The notes under the pieces are model-generated. The model was not told the DNA's origin. It made no database searches and was given only the letters and a program-made list of their open reading frames with translations. 64,000 bases of DNA from Gnetum montanum (taxonomy: Eukaryota; Streptophyta; Gnetopsida; Gnetales; Gnetaceae), in contig MNCI01030614.1 of the NCBI GenBank assembly GCA_015680685.1, positions 32,393 to 96,392 of the forward strand, given 5' to 3'. Numbering within the stretch: position 1 is the stretch's first letter; each line of letters begins with the position of its first letter. Below, in pieces: positions 21,996 through 35,551 of this stretch. The position numbers and the translations under genes are program-made.

Positions 21996-22062
21996 TTATG
22001 TAGTTATAAAAGAAGTCAGAGCTATGTAGTTATAAAAGAATTCAAGGTTATTTAGTTGTAGA
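21996..22062 (+). repeat. Short tandem repeat (~32-bp unit)
   Basis: GGTTATGTAGTTATAAAAGA is repeated with changes as AGCTATGTAGTTATAAAAGA and GGTTATTTAGTTGTAGAGG. It lies just after the small ORF. Confidence 0.6.
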
Positions 22063-22690
22063 GGTCGGTAAGATGATGGTTAATTTGGTATAAAACCTAA
22101 AAATATGTGCACACTCGTCCGACCCCTCAGGAAGGAAGCAACATTCCAACCATCAACAGGACATATATTCTTACAATGCACATCACGGACAAACATCTTA
22201 GACATCACTTTTGAACAAAAATCTTATACATCAATCACATCCTTTGTTGCTTAAAATTTTGTTATCCCCATTGTTTTGGCGGAGAGGCCAATATGTCTCT
22301 CCTGATGGAGAAGAAGGGGGAGTGTATTTTGTTGCCTTGCACGTCACTTGCCATGTGCTAGGTAAGATCCCGTGATGGAAAAAAATGCAATGTAAAGTCT
22401 ATGCCATGAAAAAAAAATACTATAAATCAAATTAATAGAACTTTTCACAAGAATTATTATTGAATAATTTTGATTTTTCTTTTCAATATGAATATCAATT
22501 CTCAATGAATCAATTTGAGATTTTTCTTAATTTGTAAAATATATAAGATTCTCTTGGCCAAATAATAGATATATATTATAAATATATAGCTAAACTAGTT
22601 GTTATTTGGGTTCTTTGTAAAGTATGTCTATTTTTTCATAAAAATATAATCTCTAACCAATATATCCCACCTCCAATAAAAAACCCACCA
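22063..22690. other. No recognisable gene
   Basis: AT-rich flank. 22,500-22,610 is the inverted partner of the 7,838 repeat. Confidence 0.5.
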
Positions 22691-23000
22691 TGTGGTGGTG
22701 GAATGTTGCAAGGGTGGAGCATGTGGCCAAGGACATGTTCATCAATATTCCCTTTGCTGAAGGTGAGTGCTTGTGAATGTTTGGTGCAAGCTCATCCATT
22801 GAATCTTGTGTTCATAGTGAAGGGTGAGGTTGTTGTTGAGGTTTATGATTCTGGTTTAATTTGATTTAATGTTGTGGGCTGTGGCAGCTGGTGCTCCATG
22901 ACTAAGACGATGCCAACTGCAACAAGATTTTGAGAAACTACAAGAGGGCCATGTCCATGTTGAAAGTAGGAGGAGGAGGCAGGATTAAGTTGTTGAGATG
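22691..23000 (+). pseudogene. O-methyltransferase (COMT-like) relic
   Basis: 22,711-22,762 reads RVEHVAKDMFINIPFAE, matching the plant SAM-dependent O-methyltransferase stretch (G)VEHV.GDMF..IP. After ~125 bp (possible intron, GTGAGT...GGCAG) 22,888-22,985 reads LVLHD*DDANCNKILRNYKRAM, matching the family's LHDW.D..C.KIL.NC..A segment. The Trp of HDW is now a stop (TAA). The catalytic His of this motif is kept. The preceding SAM-binding glycine loop and the C-terminus are not found, so this is an old pseudogene fragment. Confidence 0.65.
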
Positions 23001-23820
23001 TTTAAGATCATGATTAAGTTCACACTTGGCTGTAGATATTGTAGCTGTAATCATAAAGATTTTTATGCTTAGATCCTCCAACTACATTTTGAGATTCATG
23101 GTTGACGATCTTGACACCCAAAAAGAGATAGAGCAGAATAATACTTTGTATTCTGAGGGCATTCACAGGTTATTATAGATTTGGAAGATGCCAGTGTACT
23201 CACAATATAATGTTGACAACACCTTGATGATAGACCAGAGGATAAGTACACTTTTCCAAAATGTTTCAGAACTATTTATCTACTAGAACCATAAGTCTGA
23301 TTCTAAATTTTCATCATTGTTTATTTTTGGTGCCAAGGTTATTTAGTTCTAACTATTTTCAGGCTTCATTTTTGTAGGTATAGGGTACATCTTGGGGGGC
23401 TAGTGAGAAATAACCAAATTTTATCCATGGCTCATACAACCTTGGAAGAGTTCAAAAAAGGTGAGGTCATGAAAGTGCAAGTGCTTAATTAGCTAGAAGT
23501 TGAGTTTGGTAGATACTATCCATGGTATTCTTACATATACCAAACCAATGTGTTCATCAATCATGCACACAAATGATGGACTTGCGTAAACTTAGAAGCA
23601 CCTATACTAGCCCATCCTAAATCTCTAGCTTTGCCTAAGCTTGATGAGTGAAAGTTGTTTAGCAAGGTCAAAAATTCTAATATTTTTGTCTTCGTGTTTT
23701 TCTGTTGTGTGTTCTTTTTTTCTTTTTTTCTTTTGGCTTTTCAAAGTTTTTTAGTTTTAAATTTTTAGGTTTTTTATGATTTTATAGGCTAACAAATCAA
23801 CTATGTTATATTATAGATTT
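23001..23820. other. No recognisable gene
   Basis: Short frames only. A pyrimidine-rich TTTTTTTCTTTTTTTCTTTT stretch is near 23,715. This region may be the 5' side of the unassigned element that follows. Confidence 0.4.
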
Positions 23821-25850
23821 TATGCATGAGTCTACAGTTGCCATGACCATTTTCGACCATGCCGAGAAGAAGATTCAACTCAAGTAGAACAAAGTAGACT
23901 CAACACAAGAGTGGTTGGTAGAGGAAGCTGCTACGAATCTCCTACAAAGGCTTACTAATGTAGGTTTGTATGACTTGTTTATGTTGCCTAGTCCACTAAT
24001 GTTACTTATTAAGATATTGAACATGATTGGCTCTTTTAATGAAGGGATCACCAAATTCTTCACTCGCATTCATGGTTATCCTATTAGGTTGAGTGTTAAT
24101 GAGTCCATATTTAGTGATCTCTCTAGCACATCCCCTAATGGTGCCAAGGCTACCACTAGAGCAAGAAAAGATACATGCCATAGAGAGAAAATGGAGGCTT
24201 AGCTTAACTCCCCCTTCCCCCTTGATGCACCATTTTCTTTTAACAATTGTGAAGTTAAGGAAGCTAATGAGACCTACCCCCTTTTCCATGCTAGAGCCTT
24301 TCCCATGCAACTATAGTAAAGGACAATCATAGGGGTTCAGTAAGCTTGAATGATAAAAAAAAAAGATGTTAATTGATGGTACTAAGTTTGACTAGGCTAA
24401 CTTCCTAAGCATTGGCCTAAGGGATGAAATCAAAAAGCTCCAAAATAATCTCACTTAGAAGGTTTACATTTTATGATTTTATAGGCATTTTACATTTTGT
24501 TATGCATAACTTAGAAGGTTTACAAAGTTTTTGGTAATCAAGAAAGTTAAAAAGTCGGTTGCATGTGATGCTTTTCAACTTTCTAGGCCTTGAATTAAAC
24601 ATGTTACTCGGGTTATGCATCACCAAAATCCACCAATGAAGGAGATAGAAGAATTAGTGCCTATTACCACTAGCCATCTTAGTTGTTTACATGGTTTGCA
24701 TGATTGTTCCCATAATACCATAGGGATTATCTTATGTAATTTGCCTCTAGAAAGAAACCCTCCAATATACCTATCTTATGATCTTCCTAGTATACTTTAA
24801 ATTTATTTTATGCTTTCATTAAATCTTTTATAATTTTTTGTTTCAATTTTTGTTTGTCTTGTTGCAATTAACATCTAACTATTATGGTCATTATAGGATG
24901 TGAACCTCCTCCAGAAGCATCTACATCCACCTTCCACTCTAAACATTGGGTGGTGGCCCCAGATAATCTAGAATTCATGAAGGGAATGATGGATGATATG
25001 GTAGGTAACTTTCAACAAATAGCTCCTAATGTTAGTAAGAAAAATGTTAAATTATTTTTATTTTTATTATTTATTTTCATACTTTTGTTTGTTATGTTTT
25101 TATGGCTACAATATTTTATGTTTTTTTTTATGTTTTTCGTTTTTAATGTTTTCAATGTTTTGGTGTTGTAGTAGTTTCCAAAATAAAATGGAACCTCTTA
25201 TGAGACTTTTAATTTGATGATTTCCCTGCATTATCCTTCAACATGAAGAATGTTCCACATAGGTTGTATGAAGGGACCACAAAATGTGCTCTATCTTATA
25301 AAAACACATTCTTGGAGGCTTAATGCTCCAATGAATTCCTATGGGAGGAGATTATAACATTAAGAAAGATAAACAAGAAGCTAACCAATAAAGTTAAGAG
25401 CTTTGAAGATCACAAGCAATTCATAGAGGTGTGCATGGCCAATAGGGATTCCTTTAACACTAAAGAGATTGAGTGGTTCGACTATTGGAGCACCATTTGA
25501 GGTAAGGTTGCTCTAGCTAGGAGTAATATAGAGAAAGACATGCAAATGAAACTCCTGGTTCAAGAGTCCAAGGAATGGTACAAAAAAATACACATGGATG
25601 TTAGAGTGGGAAAAAATAAAAAGGCTCACAAACAACTTTACAAGGAAGTGAAGGAAAATTACATGAAATAATGACATGAAGTAGCCATGACACAACATAT
25701 GTATGAGTTATTTATTCAAGGAATAGATGCCAAGGATACTTTTAACATGTTTCTGAAGCCTGTGATTATTGTTAAGTCTCCTAATCATCAGATCATTACT
25801 ACATTTGGTTAAACTACCACTATTGAATTCTCCCACACTCCACCTAAGTA
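23821..25850 (+). pseudogene. Decayed coding region, probably a retroelement ORF (unrecognised)
   Basis: A broken plus-strand reading includes TQEWLVEEAATNLLQRL and GSFNEGITKFFTRIHGYP (23,900-24,080). Further on are FHSKHWVVAPDNLEFMKGMM (24,935-24,995) and a lysine-rich, probably coiled-coil segment (LLVQESKEWYKKIHMDV, HKQLYKEVKENYMK, 25,550-25,670). Stops are frequent and mostly TAG. Length, decay style and coiled-coil content recall the third ORF of the A/D/F family, but I see no direct match to it. It ends near 25,850 where an opposite-strand element begins. Confidence 0.35.
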
Positions 25851-28480
25851 GACAAACATAGAGAGGAAAAAGATCCTAGAAGGGAAAGAAAAATATGTAA
25901 CGTACTTAATTGTGCAACTATTGTCTAATCTTTGATAGATTAGAAAATATGTAAGGTATTTATTATACAATCTTGTACACTCTGTTTCCCTTACTCCTAA
26001 TGTTAAATGGGAGCTCTGCCCATTATTTGTTAATGGTGCTAATGTTGATAGTCTTGGCTTGGTTAACGTTGTTGTTGTTCTTAACTTTTTTTTTGGTGAT
26101 AAGAGTTTCTTCTTCAAAGTCCACCTTAGATCTTGTCTCTAAGTTTACATTGTTGATAAAAAAGGGGATTGTGTCATCTCTATGGATGATAATTTCATAT
26201 TCCTCATAAGGTAGGTCAATCTCTTGGTGAATCAAGGAAGAGACTACTTGTAATTTAGCTAATCAGGGTTTTACTTACATTAGGTTAAAACTAGGTGTCT
26301 ATTCCACCACTAAGAAATCAACAAATATGGGGAATTGTTCCCCAACAATGAAGTCTAGCAATATGGACCCTTTCACAACCACCTATGACTTGTTAAAGGA
26401 CTTAAGAACAAAGGTGGAGGTGCCCTAAATGTGTTCTATGAAGCCTAAATGCTCCACGATGACAAAGGGTATAACATTTGTTGCTATCCCATCATTGAAA
26501 TGCACTTGATATACCTTGTATTGATTAACCCTTATCATTATGAAGAGAGGAGCCCTCGACATCTCATCATTTTCTAAGTTGGTTTTTACCTTCACTAGCA
26601 CAAAACATTAAGATAGTTGACTTCATTTCTTTCCTATGTGAAGGACATACCATCACTACATGGATGGGCTTCTCATTAGTAGGGATGTCTTTACTCGTAG
26701 GAATAGAAGTTAACATCTTAATAAGCAATCAAAGAAATGTTCTTTTATTTAAGCAAGAGTTCAACCTACTTCATGGAAATGAGGAAGTTCTTGTCATTTT
26801 TGGATGATTTCTCATGTTTGTTAATATTGAATTCCTCCATTCTACCCAAGATTTTAATATCATGTTTTAGTTTTTATTATTTATGCCCCTTTTCTTTCTC
26901 TTATTTTTAGTTATTCTCCCTAGGTTGGCTCATTGAGGCAGTCTAAGTGTTTAAGTATATTGGCATTACTGAAATTGTAGACTTCGGTGGACCTACTTCC
27001 TTCCACACCTTTGATTGATTGTTATCCTTAGCCTTAAGCTTAGTAGCTAGCTTCTTGCATTACTTTGAAGGTGAATTTTTTATTAGCTAGCTATGAAGAG
27101 GCTAAAGCAGTACCTACCATAGGAGGATGTTAATCAACTTGCATAATAAGTTTGTTGGTAGTGTAAGGGGATACTCTAATGACAATTGATTTCTTGGGAG
27201 GTGTAGGTTGTGGTATCCTTATAACAAAAGGAGTTCTTGAACTTGATGAAGTTGAAGCCTTTTCATCACAAGGAGGTATCCCAAACCACAAACAACTTCC
27301 TAGTAGGCTTAGGGTTGTTATTAATGTTGAACGTGGATATGGTATACTGGTCACTGTTAGTGTTCAGTGCATCCTTGTACACTTGCATATTTTGGTTTTG
27401 GGACTTGTCCAGGTTTGATGCATCTAGAACTAACTCCCCAATATCTATCATATTTTTCTTATCATCTTTTAGGGCTAAGAAAAAATCAGTATCATGATTG
27501 AACAATTGAAGGTAGTGATAGAATTGATCTAGTTTAAACTATTTAGGCATGGGTAAATCATCCTTTGTGGCTATGGTAGGATTCCTAGCAAGCTCACATA
27601 GGTGATAAGGCCTCTTGTGAGCATTCTCTTATATTTACTTATGTTGGATATAGTCATTTCTGAGCAACTAAACAAGAAGCTTTGATGGTTTCATAGGTAG
27701 CTTAATGTACTTCAACTAGTCTTTTCTTTCAAAGTTTGACCTAGGTTGGTTAGAGGGTAAAGTACTAGATGTTAATGGTTAAGCGATGGTGGCATGGATA
27801 TTTGGTTCTATTGTTTTATATTCCTATGTCTTCTTTGTTTCTTTGGTCACTATGGCCATAGCTACATAGTTTTGTTTTTTTTATCCCTTTGTCTTCTTAT
27901 ATGTTGGTTCTTATATGCTACATACAATAGGTCATTACTTGCTTCTACAACATCTTCTATGTTTTTGGTTTGGGAAAAGGCTTGACCAAGAAACTAAGGA
28001 TCTAGGTAGTAAAGCTTAGACTTGACAAAATCATTAACCACCCTCTTGAAGATGACCAAAAGATATATCTTAGATATTAATTTGAGGATTTCATTGAGGA
28101 TGGTGTTTCATGTCTATATGAATTTTTGAACAGGATCCTACTCCATCCCAAATTCATCCTGATCCTCTTGGCTTTATTCCAAACTAATTCCTTTACTTTC
28201 CTCATCCATATCCACTAGTTGTGCCAACATGTGATTATGAAAGTCCATTAGTTTTATTTGGTCATAGGATGATGGAATATACTCCTTACCATTTTAGTAG
28301 ATAATCTCTAACTAATGTTTGAACTCTAATTCTGTATGTGGAATAAGGAGGCCAACATGGATCTTCGCACAAATAAAGTTGTAATGCTCTTCATTAATAT
28401 TTGTATAGTCTAGGGCTTGTCCCCTTTACCTAAGGGATTACCTACATTCTACCATAGTTGGATCCCTAGAATCGTAGATT
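25851..28480 (-). pseudogene. Ty3-type gag end and aspartic protease (decayed, different lineage)
   Basis: On the minus strand, 28,160-28,000 reads GMDPVQKFI-like and VVNDFVKSKLYYLDP, and a Ser/Pro/Thr-rich linker follows. The retroviral-type protease is at about 26,590-26,220: APLFIMIRVNQYKV, then FNDGIATNVIPFVIVEHLG (active site now NDG, normally D-S/T/G-G), SILLDFIVGEQ, and SFNLM...WLAKLQVVSSLIHQEI (normally LGRPWL). Many stops. The wording differs from the protease of F, so it is another Ty3 lineage. RT and integrase are not found downstream. No LTR was delimited, although 28,500-30,300 is a candidate. Confidence 0.5.
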
Positions 28481-30309
28481 CAAACAACTTGCTATTTTAA
28501 GGCCATGTTTCTAATTTTATGTGGCTAATGTGTTTTCTAATCTAGTAAGCCCTTAATGTTTTCAATAGGGCTTAAAAGATCCTAACATATGAGACTTCCA
28601 ATGTATGAGACTTTCAATGTATTAAACTTCCAAAATATAAAGCTTCTGACATATGCAACTTTCAACATAGGGAGCTACAACTACGATGAATAAGTAAAAT
28701 TTCTTAGAACTTTTTCTAATTTTTAATTAATGCAAAAAATAAAAATGAGATATAACATGTATAGAAAACACATAAAAGTTGCAAACTCTAGGTGTAGAAA
28801 ATAGAAAAACCAACACACACTACAACTACAAAAAATAAAATAAAATTTTGAGTTAAAAGTGTAGGAAATAATAGCAACACTAAGCACTGCAACTTTAGCT
28901 AAAATTAATTTCTAAAACTACCATGCACAAGACTTTGGGCAGTGATATGTGCTATCACAATAAAAATTACTTTGGTTGAAATTACAAAATTATAGGGAAA
29001 AGAGGTAGCATTGCAAATTGCACTATGAAAATGGTGATGAAAGAGTTTTGTTTTAGGCCAAAAATTGGTTGTGGTTCCACAAAACCAAAGAAAAAAAATG
29101 TTTTAATGTGTTAAGCACATTGATCGAGAAAGGCAGAAACATGCAAAGGATTTGGAAATAGGTTTTGACGAAAAATTCAGGTGGAGATCCTTCTTCTAGC
29201 ATCAAAAACTACAATGACTAAAAAATTCAGTGTTGGAAAAACTAAAAATTCTAGCACAAAACAATTTAACCTAAGATCCAAGGGCCTCAAAAGGATCCAT
29301 AGCACCTTAAACAATCTTTTCAGTTATTTGAGAACTTGGACGTCTCTTTCTAAGTGTTAAAATAAAGGTGAAAACATATGTAACAATGACTCAAGCACTA
29401 AATTCAAAAATAGAAAGATGAAAATAGTAATATGGAAAAACAAAGAAAATCGCATCTTTGTATTAAATGCTATAATAATTTTGTAAATAAGAACAAAGGT
29501 TTATAGAGTATAGCTTGTGGGCTTTAAAGCTAAAGAATATAAAAATAACTTTAAAACTTGATGCAAATGGCAAGGTGAGCTTTGTAGCTAATCTACACTT
29601 GTCTTTCTCCACTGATATGCTCCAGAAAGTTGTTCTTCATAAGTTCTCTTTATTTTAATGATCTGCACTAGGAGGGAATGGTTATGGACTCTTGAATATT
29701 TTCACTACTCTAAAAGTCTCAGGTTTAGCTTGAATGCAAATGATCCAAAATTCTTAAAAATGATGTAAAATTTTCTCTAAATAGGCTATGAATATGCTAA
29801 TTTTTTCTAGTTTGATTTTGCCAAATTTCTGACATTTCCTACAAAGTTTCTTATGCCTTTTGATGGTCAAAATTTTTAGCATATGGTACACCAACATTTT
29901 TTGTATTTTTGGGTACAAAATACCAGTGTATGTGGCATTTTCACCATCCAAAACTACAACGTATGGGCTGCCAATCTATGAAGCACTTCTTGCCAAATTT
30001 GGTGCTATATTTGGGCTATTTTCATGGTCCAAATTTCAATGTCTAAACCACCAATGTTTTTGGCTTTTGTTGCTAAATTTTGGAAACATAGTAATACTTT
30101 GGATCTTCATACATTGGCATAAATGAAATTTTAGCTTACAAGTTATAAATTTCACTTTACACATTGAAAAATTCTTAAAACTCTGACAAAACAATGCCAT
30201 GAGGTAGACTTTTTTATGGTAAAATAAGACAATTATTTTTTCCTTTATATTCACATCAAATTACAATGCAAATTGAGCTTTAAGTCTTCTTATGCATAAC
30301 ATTAATTTG
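28481..30309. other. AT-rich non-coding stretch
   Basis: No gene. It contains a degenerate 16-bp tandem repeat (28,585-28,680) and long A/T-rich segments. By position it could be the LTR or leader of the preceding minus-strand element, but no TG/CA ends or primer site were found. Confidence 0.35.
28585..28680. repeat. Degenerate 16-bp tandem repeat
   Basis: About six units of the type TATGAGACTTCCAATG, TATGAGACTTTCAATG, TATTAAACTTCCAAAA, TATAAAGCTTCTGACA, TATGCAACTTTCAACA. Confidence 0.55.
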
Positions 30310-31016
30310 CTATGAAGTGTTTCATGTAAGGTATATAATATGATGATGTTTTTTTATCTCAAAATAAAACTAAGTTATATGATGATGAAAGTGGGTACGA
30401 ATGCTAATTTTGAGTGTGATAGAAATATAAATCTCATTTAGTCTATGGCAATAAGGATTTGTTCTCGACTTTTCATATATGTCCTAGGCTAATGTAACTA
30501 TCATTTAGATTGCCAAGTCAATTTAGTACTATGTGACTTAAGTGAAGTCACTGCTAGGTTACCAAATAGCTACACATTGCACTCACAACTAGTTATACTT
30601 ATACCATCTTACTAAAGGATATTAGAAAGGTAAAGTACTTAGAAAATATAAAGGAGTTAATCAAAGTAAACATGCTAAAAATTAAAATTAAATTAAGTGA
30701 GATGTTGTAATGGTGAGAAACAATCTCGATCTTCATTACTAATTATGAATTGTATCCAAGAACAATCCACTTGAATAAAGACTCTATACATTTTTTAATT
30801 ACCATACTATGGGCATTTACTCTAACTCTAAGTCTAGGTTATGAAAACAAACTACAAGAATCTAGTTACGTATTGGCAAAAGTTGTTGTTTCAATGCAAT
30901 GGTGGGTTGGAATTTATAGACATGACCATGGTCCACTACATCACATCTACGATGATGTATGCAAGCTACAATATCATAGATATGATATCATAGTTCATTA
31001 AGAAAATATTTTATCA
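30310..31016 (-). repeat. 3' LTR of element F (low edge approximate)
   Basis: Starts on the minus strand at 31,016 (TGATAAAATATTTTC) right after a decayed purine tract (AGTCATAGGGGTA). It aligns with the 5' LTR 51,670-52,350 through TACGATGATGTATG, TAGCTACACATT and TATGATGATGTT. The last ~150 bp of the LTR cannot be matched and may be lost. Confidence 0.65.
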
Positions 31017-31345
31017 TACCCCTATGACTAACTGAAAACTCATTCTCAAGTTAAAACAAAAGGAGCATACAGTTTCTTACAAAATTATGGGGACATATAC
31101 AAACTTTGGCATGATGAATTATATACATGAATAATTCTCCTATGAATGTTGCATTGCAGTTTGAGTGATGTTTACAAAATTATCATGCATTGCATGATTG
31201 ACACATATAAAAAATAAATTAAAATAAAATAATCCAAGGTAAAAAAAACTCAATGTAGTCTTTTGGTTTTAGGTGATGATGACTCCTCCATCGACTTCTT
31301 TTCTTTATCATCAAGCTTCTAAAATTGGTACCTGTTGAGTAATGC

Positions 31346-34074
31346 CTAAAGCTTCTCTTCTTCTAATCTTGGATTATGNAAAAATGTTGAGTAATGCCTA
31401 AAGCTTCTCTTCTTCTAATCTTGGATTATGTACCAACCAGGTGAATTCTACAATGTTTGCTAGAGTTAATATTTTCCATGGACATGGAAACTACAGAAAC
31501 ATTTTTGTTGGCTTTCACATAACAAGCTGTAGAATACCTTCTCTATTCTTTAAATGCTCTCACTATTTTTCTTAATTGCTAGTAGTCAATCATTCTCCTA
31601 GCTAGATTTGCTATTATATCCTTCTAATCCTCAAAGCTAACTTTGATCATTTTCAACTTGGAATTTGCAATGTGAAGCTTTTGTTATGCATCCTTTGGGT
31701 TTGCAAACACCTTCTTGTATAATGCATATGCTATGATCACTTGTTACTCTGATTTTGTTCTAGACCTACTTGCTGTTAATATGGCTAGATTAGCATATCA
31801 AAGATTTACTAATCCCTTATATTCTATTAGGTCCTCTATCTAGAGGTCTTTATTCTTGATCTTAGCTTTGTGCACATGGACAAGAATTTCTAGAAAAGAT
31901 TTTCAATCAAGTACGTATGTTGTGATGAAGCTTATCTTAGCTTTAACCATCTGGATCTCTTTCTTATTGATTTGCTTGTATATATCCACTTGATCCTTGA
32001 AGTGATCCTTTACTCATTCTAGTTTCTTGGCCTCATTTTTTCACATGTTGATTTCAATGACTACCTTTTGTCATACTACATGGACTTCCTCCATCGATAG
32101 GATTCTATTTTCTCTATCCAATTTCCTTATGTCAAGGTTGACTCTAGCAAATTACTTTCATAGTTGATGAATGCTTTCTTCTAGCATATTCTTTTGTTTT
32201 TAAATGCCAGTTAACCATATATTTTCTGTACCAATGTTCTTTTATTTTTCTTCCAAGGCAATTATAACTTTAGGATGGGCATAAATTTTTATTTTTGTCA
32301 CTAAGCTATTTCATGTTTCCTTTTCTTTTTCCATCTCCATTTGAACATATTTGGTCATTACTTGGCCCATCTACTTAATTTGATATTTTTTGAGTTGGTC
32401 TAGTGTAATATCCCATGCAAGGTCTTGCCTTTCTACTCTTAATGCATCTAATTCTACTTGTAATATTTGCACCTTATTTTGTGTATGCTCTACTCTAGTT
32501 TCTACCATTACAACCTTGCCCTTGGTTGAAATTAGTTTTGATTACATTGTAGTGATATCACTTACAATATCAAAGAGATTTTGCATCACTTGCCAAGTAT
32601 ACAATGGTTGATCTAGAATGTCCTCATGCTCTTCTAGGACCATGGAGGTTTTGGCTATGGTTTTCACAGTTTTTTCTCCAGTAATATCTACTAGTGGCAC
32701 AATGGTAGCAATAGTAATATAATTTATGATTACTTTTGTTGCTTGTGCTACATCTTGATGTTGCATAACCATCATTATGGATCCTTCCTCTATTTCTAGC
32801 ATTACCTAGAAGGATGCAACGCTTTCAAATATTTGTTGTGTTCATTCTTTATTTTCTCCTACTTTTAATAAAATGTAACCATTGGTGATCTGATTGATAT
32901 TGTAAGTCTACTTAGATTATCCATCACTTTGTACATACTAGAGATCTCTTTTCTTTCCTAATTTATGGTCTTAGCAATTTGTTATAGATGGCTCATTGAG
33001 GGTTGATAGTGTTTTTGTGTGGATGTAGCACTTGGGTGTGGTCTATCAACAATTGGTGTTGATCCACTAGGTCCTACTTACTCTTATCTCAAGGCAGAAA
33101 TGTTTCAATATAGAGTAGATCTAGTTTCTCCCTTAGTACTTGCTAGCCTCTCTAGTTGATCTTTCTTTGGAGGCACTGGTTTTGAAATTTTAGCATAATA
33201 GACATTTTGAGCTTTGTAAAGAATATCATTATTGTATTTAAAAATTTCTTCTTGTCAACATAGTCTTTTGATAAGGTAAGGAAATGGTAGGGTGAGTTTC
33301 CCTACCTTCTTTTCCTCAAATCTACTTTGGATTTTCAAAAATAGTAAATGAGCAATATTGGCCTAGAATTTCCCCATGAGAATGAAACTTTCTCTAGCAA
33401 CATAGGTGGATATTTTGTTTAATATTTTAGTTGGGAAGAGATGATAGGTTTCAATTCTAAAGTAAATCTTCTCTCATGTGGATAACCCATTATATTCTTT
33501 CTCGCTTGTCCCATAGGCCCTTTGAAACCATAGCTTCCTTGCCTCTTTGTCATATTTGGTAGAGATTTGAGCTATATTAGCTTTGATATTTGGAAGATTT
33601 AGTACCTTGGTTATTACTTCAATAGAGTATGAAAATATAGTTCCTTCTATCTTTACTATGGAATCATCTTCTTATTTTTTCAAATTTGATATACTTCACC
33701 CAAGTACCAATCATCATTACATGAGATTGTAGACCATAAAAGCGAGGCTTGGTGTTTCTCTTGAATAGCAATAGGAGAGAACTATAGGAATGACCCAAAT
33801 TTAGTTGTAATATTATTGTGGACATGATGGACTTTTCTTAAATGTCTTGGAAACATTTGTTTGATAGCATGGGATGCTATCCTTGCATTTGAGTAGGTAG
33901 TGCATTAGCTTTTGCTTATGTAAATTGCCTCATTGCAATTATAGGCTGATGGATACTATAGGAGTGGTCTTCTTACTCAAATTATAAAGTTTTTTCTCCA
34001 ACATGTCCTCTTTTTTTTGGATTTCTTATCACTTTATTGTGAGGGTCCTTAGTTATGGGTCTTTTATGAGCCAA
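31346..34074 (-). pseudogene. Third ORF, copy in element F (decayed)
   Basis: The aligned start is at 34,074, where the ATG has become TTG and the preceding acceptor-like CAG is now TAG. The aligned end is the stop at 31,346-31,348 after HNPRLEEEKL, matching D's PRIEEEKL. It is about 2.7 kb with many stops and shifts. The segments pair with D: the transposon-protein-like N-terminal region (33,300-33,700), Gln/Pro-rich middle (33,000-33,120) and long coiled-coil-like C-terminal half (31,400-32,800). The single N at 31,379 with its flanking duplication lies at the C-terminus. Function unknown. Confidence 0.65.
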
Positions 34075-34654
34075 CTACAATCATAAAGGATTAGTTAAGA
34101 TCACCTAAATATTTCAACTAAGTTTCTTAACAGTTCATAATCCTCTTTTAAGTTCTTTGGTTTTGATCAAGATCAATTCTTATTATTACTTTTTAGCTTT
34201 GATTAAGATTGTATATTTAGAAAAAAAATTGGAAGAAATCATTATTGTTGTATTTTCTAATGTTTTACAAACAAGTTTGTTCTTTATGACCTCTCACAAT
34301 TGTTAATATTTGTTTAACATGTATTTGAATGGTTAATTGGAAAGAGTTGTTAAGCTCATTAGCCTTTATTTAGTTAAAATATGATCAATTCTTATTATTC
34401 TTATCCTTAATATGTTCTACTAGGCATTAGAAAAATTTAATGTAAATCATAAACAATATGTGTAGCACTATTCCCCACAACTAATTGCATCACTTCATGA
34501 ATAGAAGAATTCAAGACTCACATATATTGAAGTTTTTTTGAGGAAGTTATGAAGCTTGGAAGTTTGGGTGTAAAAGGATTAGAAAAATAGCATGAACTCT
34601 ATTTCTGTGGAATGAATAAAATCAAACTATTTTCTAACTCCTTGTACGTATATG

Positions 34655-34745
34655 TAATTTTTATAATAGTGACATTGTAGATGCATCATCATAGCTATGA
34701 TATCGCAAAGGTTGATCCATTGTATCTGCAATATCATTGTGAAAA
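34655..34745 (-). promoter_or_regulatory. Internal LTR-like promoter block upstream of third ORF (F)
   Basis: On the minus strand CAATGATATTGCAGATACAA...GCGATATCATAGCTATGATG is followed by a TATA-like CTATTATAAAAATTAC. Palindromic GATATC units then TATA is the arrangement of the family's LTR promoter. It lies ~600 bp before the third-ORF start. Confidence 0.45.
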
Positions 34746-35061
34746 TTTTCCAATATTTTGAATGATTTTTGACAGAAAATTTGAGTAAAATGGATAATCT
34801 AGAAGGTATAGAATAGTACAAATTATTCTTGATTAGGGGTGAGTCTTAGAGGATAAGAATTTATCATTAAAAATATGTGAAAGAAGGAATTTGGCCAAGG
34901 TAAGTCAATTAAGTGTGTAGAAGATGATTTGTAAAAATTGCCAAATGTATGATCAAAGATGAGTAGATAGAAAAGTAACAATGCCTATTTAAGTATTCTG
35001 GAGGCATAATATGATGTGTAATTGATCATCAAATATGAAGCATAAGAGTTATACAAGTGGA

Positions 35062-35110
35062 CCATCCCCAAAGCAAGCTCTAGCACTTAGTGGCCTTGTA
35101 TAACCACACC
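35062..35110 (-). repeat. Conserved motif 2 (element F)
   Basis: On the minus strand GTGGTTATACAAGGCCACTA...TTGCTTTGGGGATGGTCCAC, a close match to 2,382-2,431. Confidence 0.65.
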
Positions 35111-35551
35111 TATAAGTGTCTGTAATACTCAAGGAGTTAAATGTAGAACATGACTATCTTCTAAGACATACATGTTAGTATTATCTCAATAAAAAATAAT
35201 ACTATATTATACAAAATAATCAAACCATTAAATTATGATTGTACATAGTAGTGAGGTGGAACGAGAGTAGCAAGAATTGTAGAAAATGGGACATGAAGTG
35301 TCTTAACATAGGCATAATGAATTATATGTATGATACATGGTTAAAGTAATCATTAGCCTTTTGTCTAAGATATAAACCAAGTCCATACCACTTAACAATC
35401 ACATTGCATTACATCATCTTAAAATTAAAAACCATAAGACTATAACAACTTCAAGAAGTATTAACACTTTTCAATGAAGTTTAAGGAAGTAGTTTATTAA
35501 TAGCACACTTTATTTTTTTTAAAGGATACTTGAACATTGGATAGAGGAATT

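Noticed and set aside
27794-27985. 63-codon plus-strand frame with a hydrophobic protein
   Set aside because: Antisense of the minus-strand gag-like relic. Cys/Phe/Leu-rich composition from AT-rich antisense.
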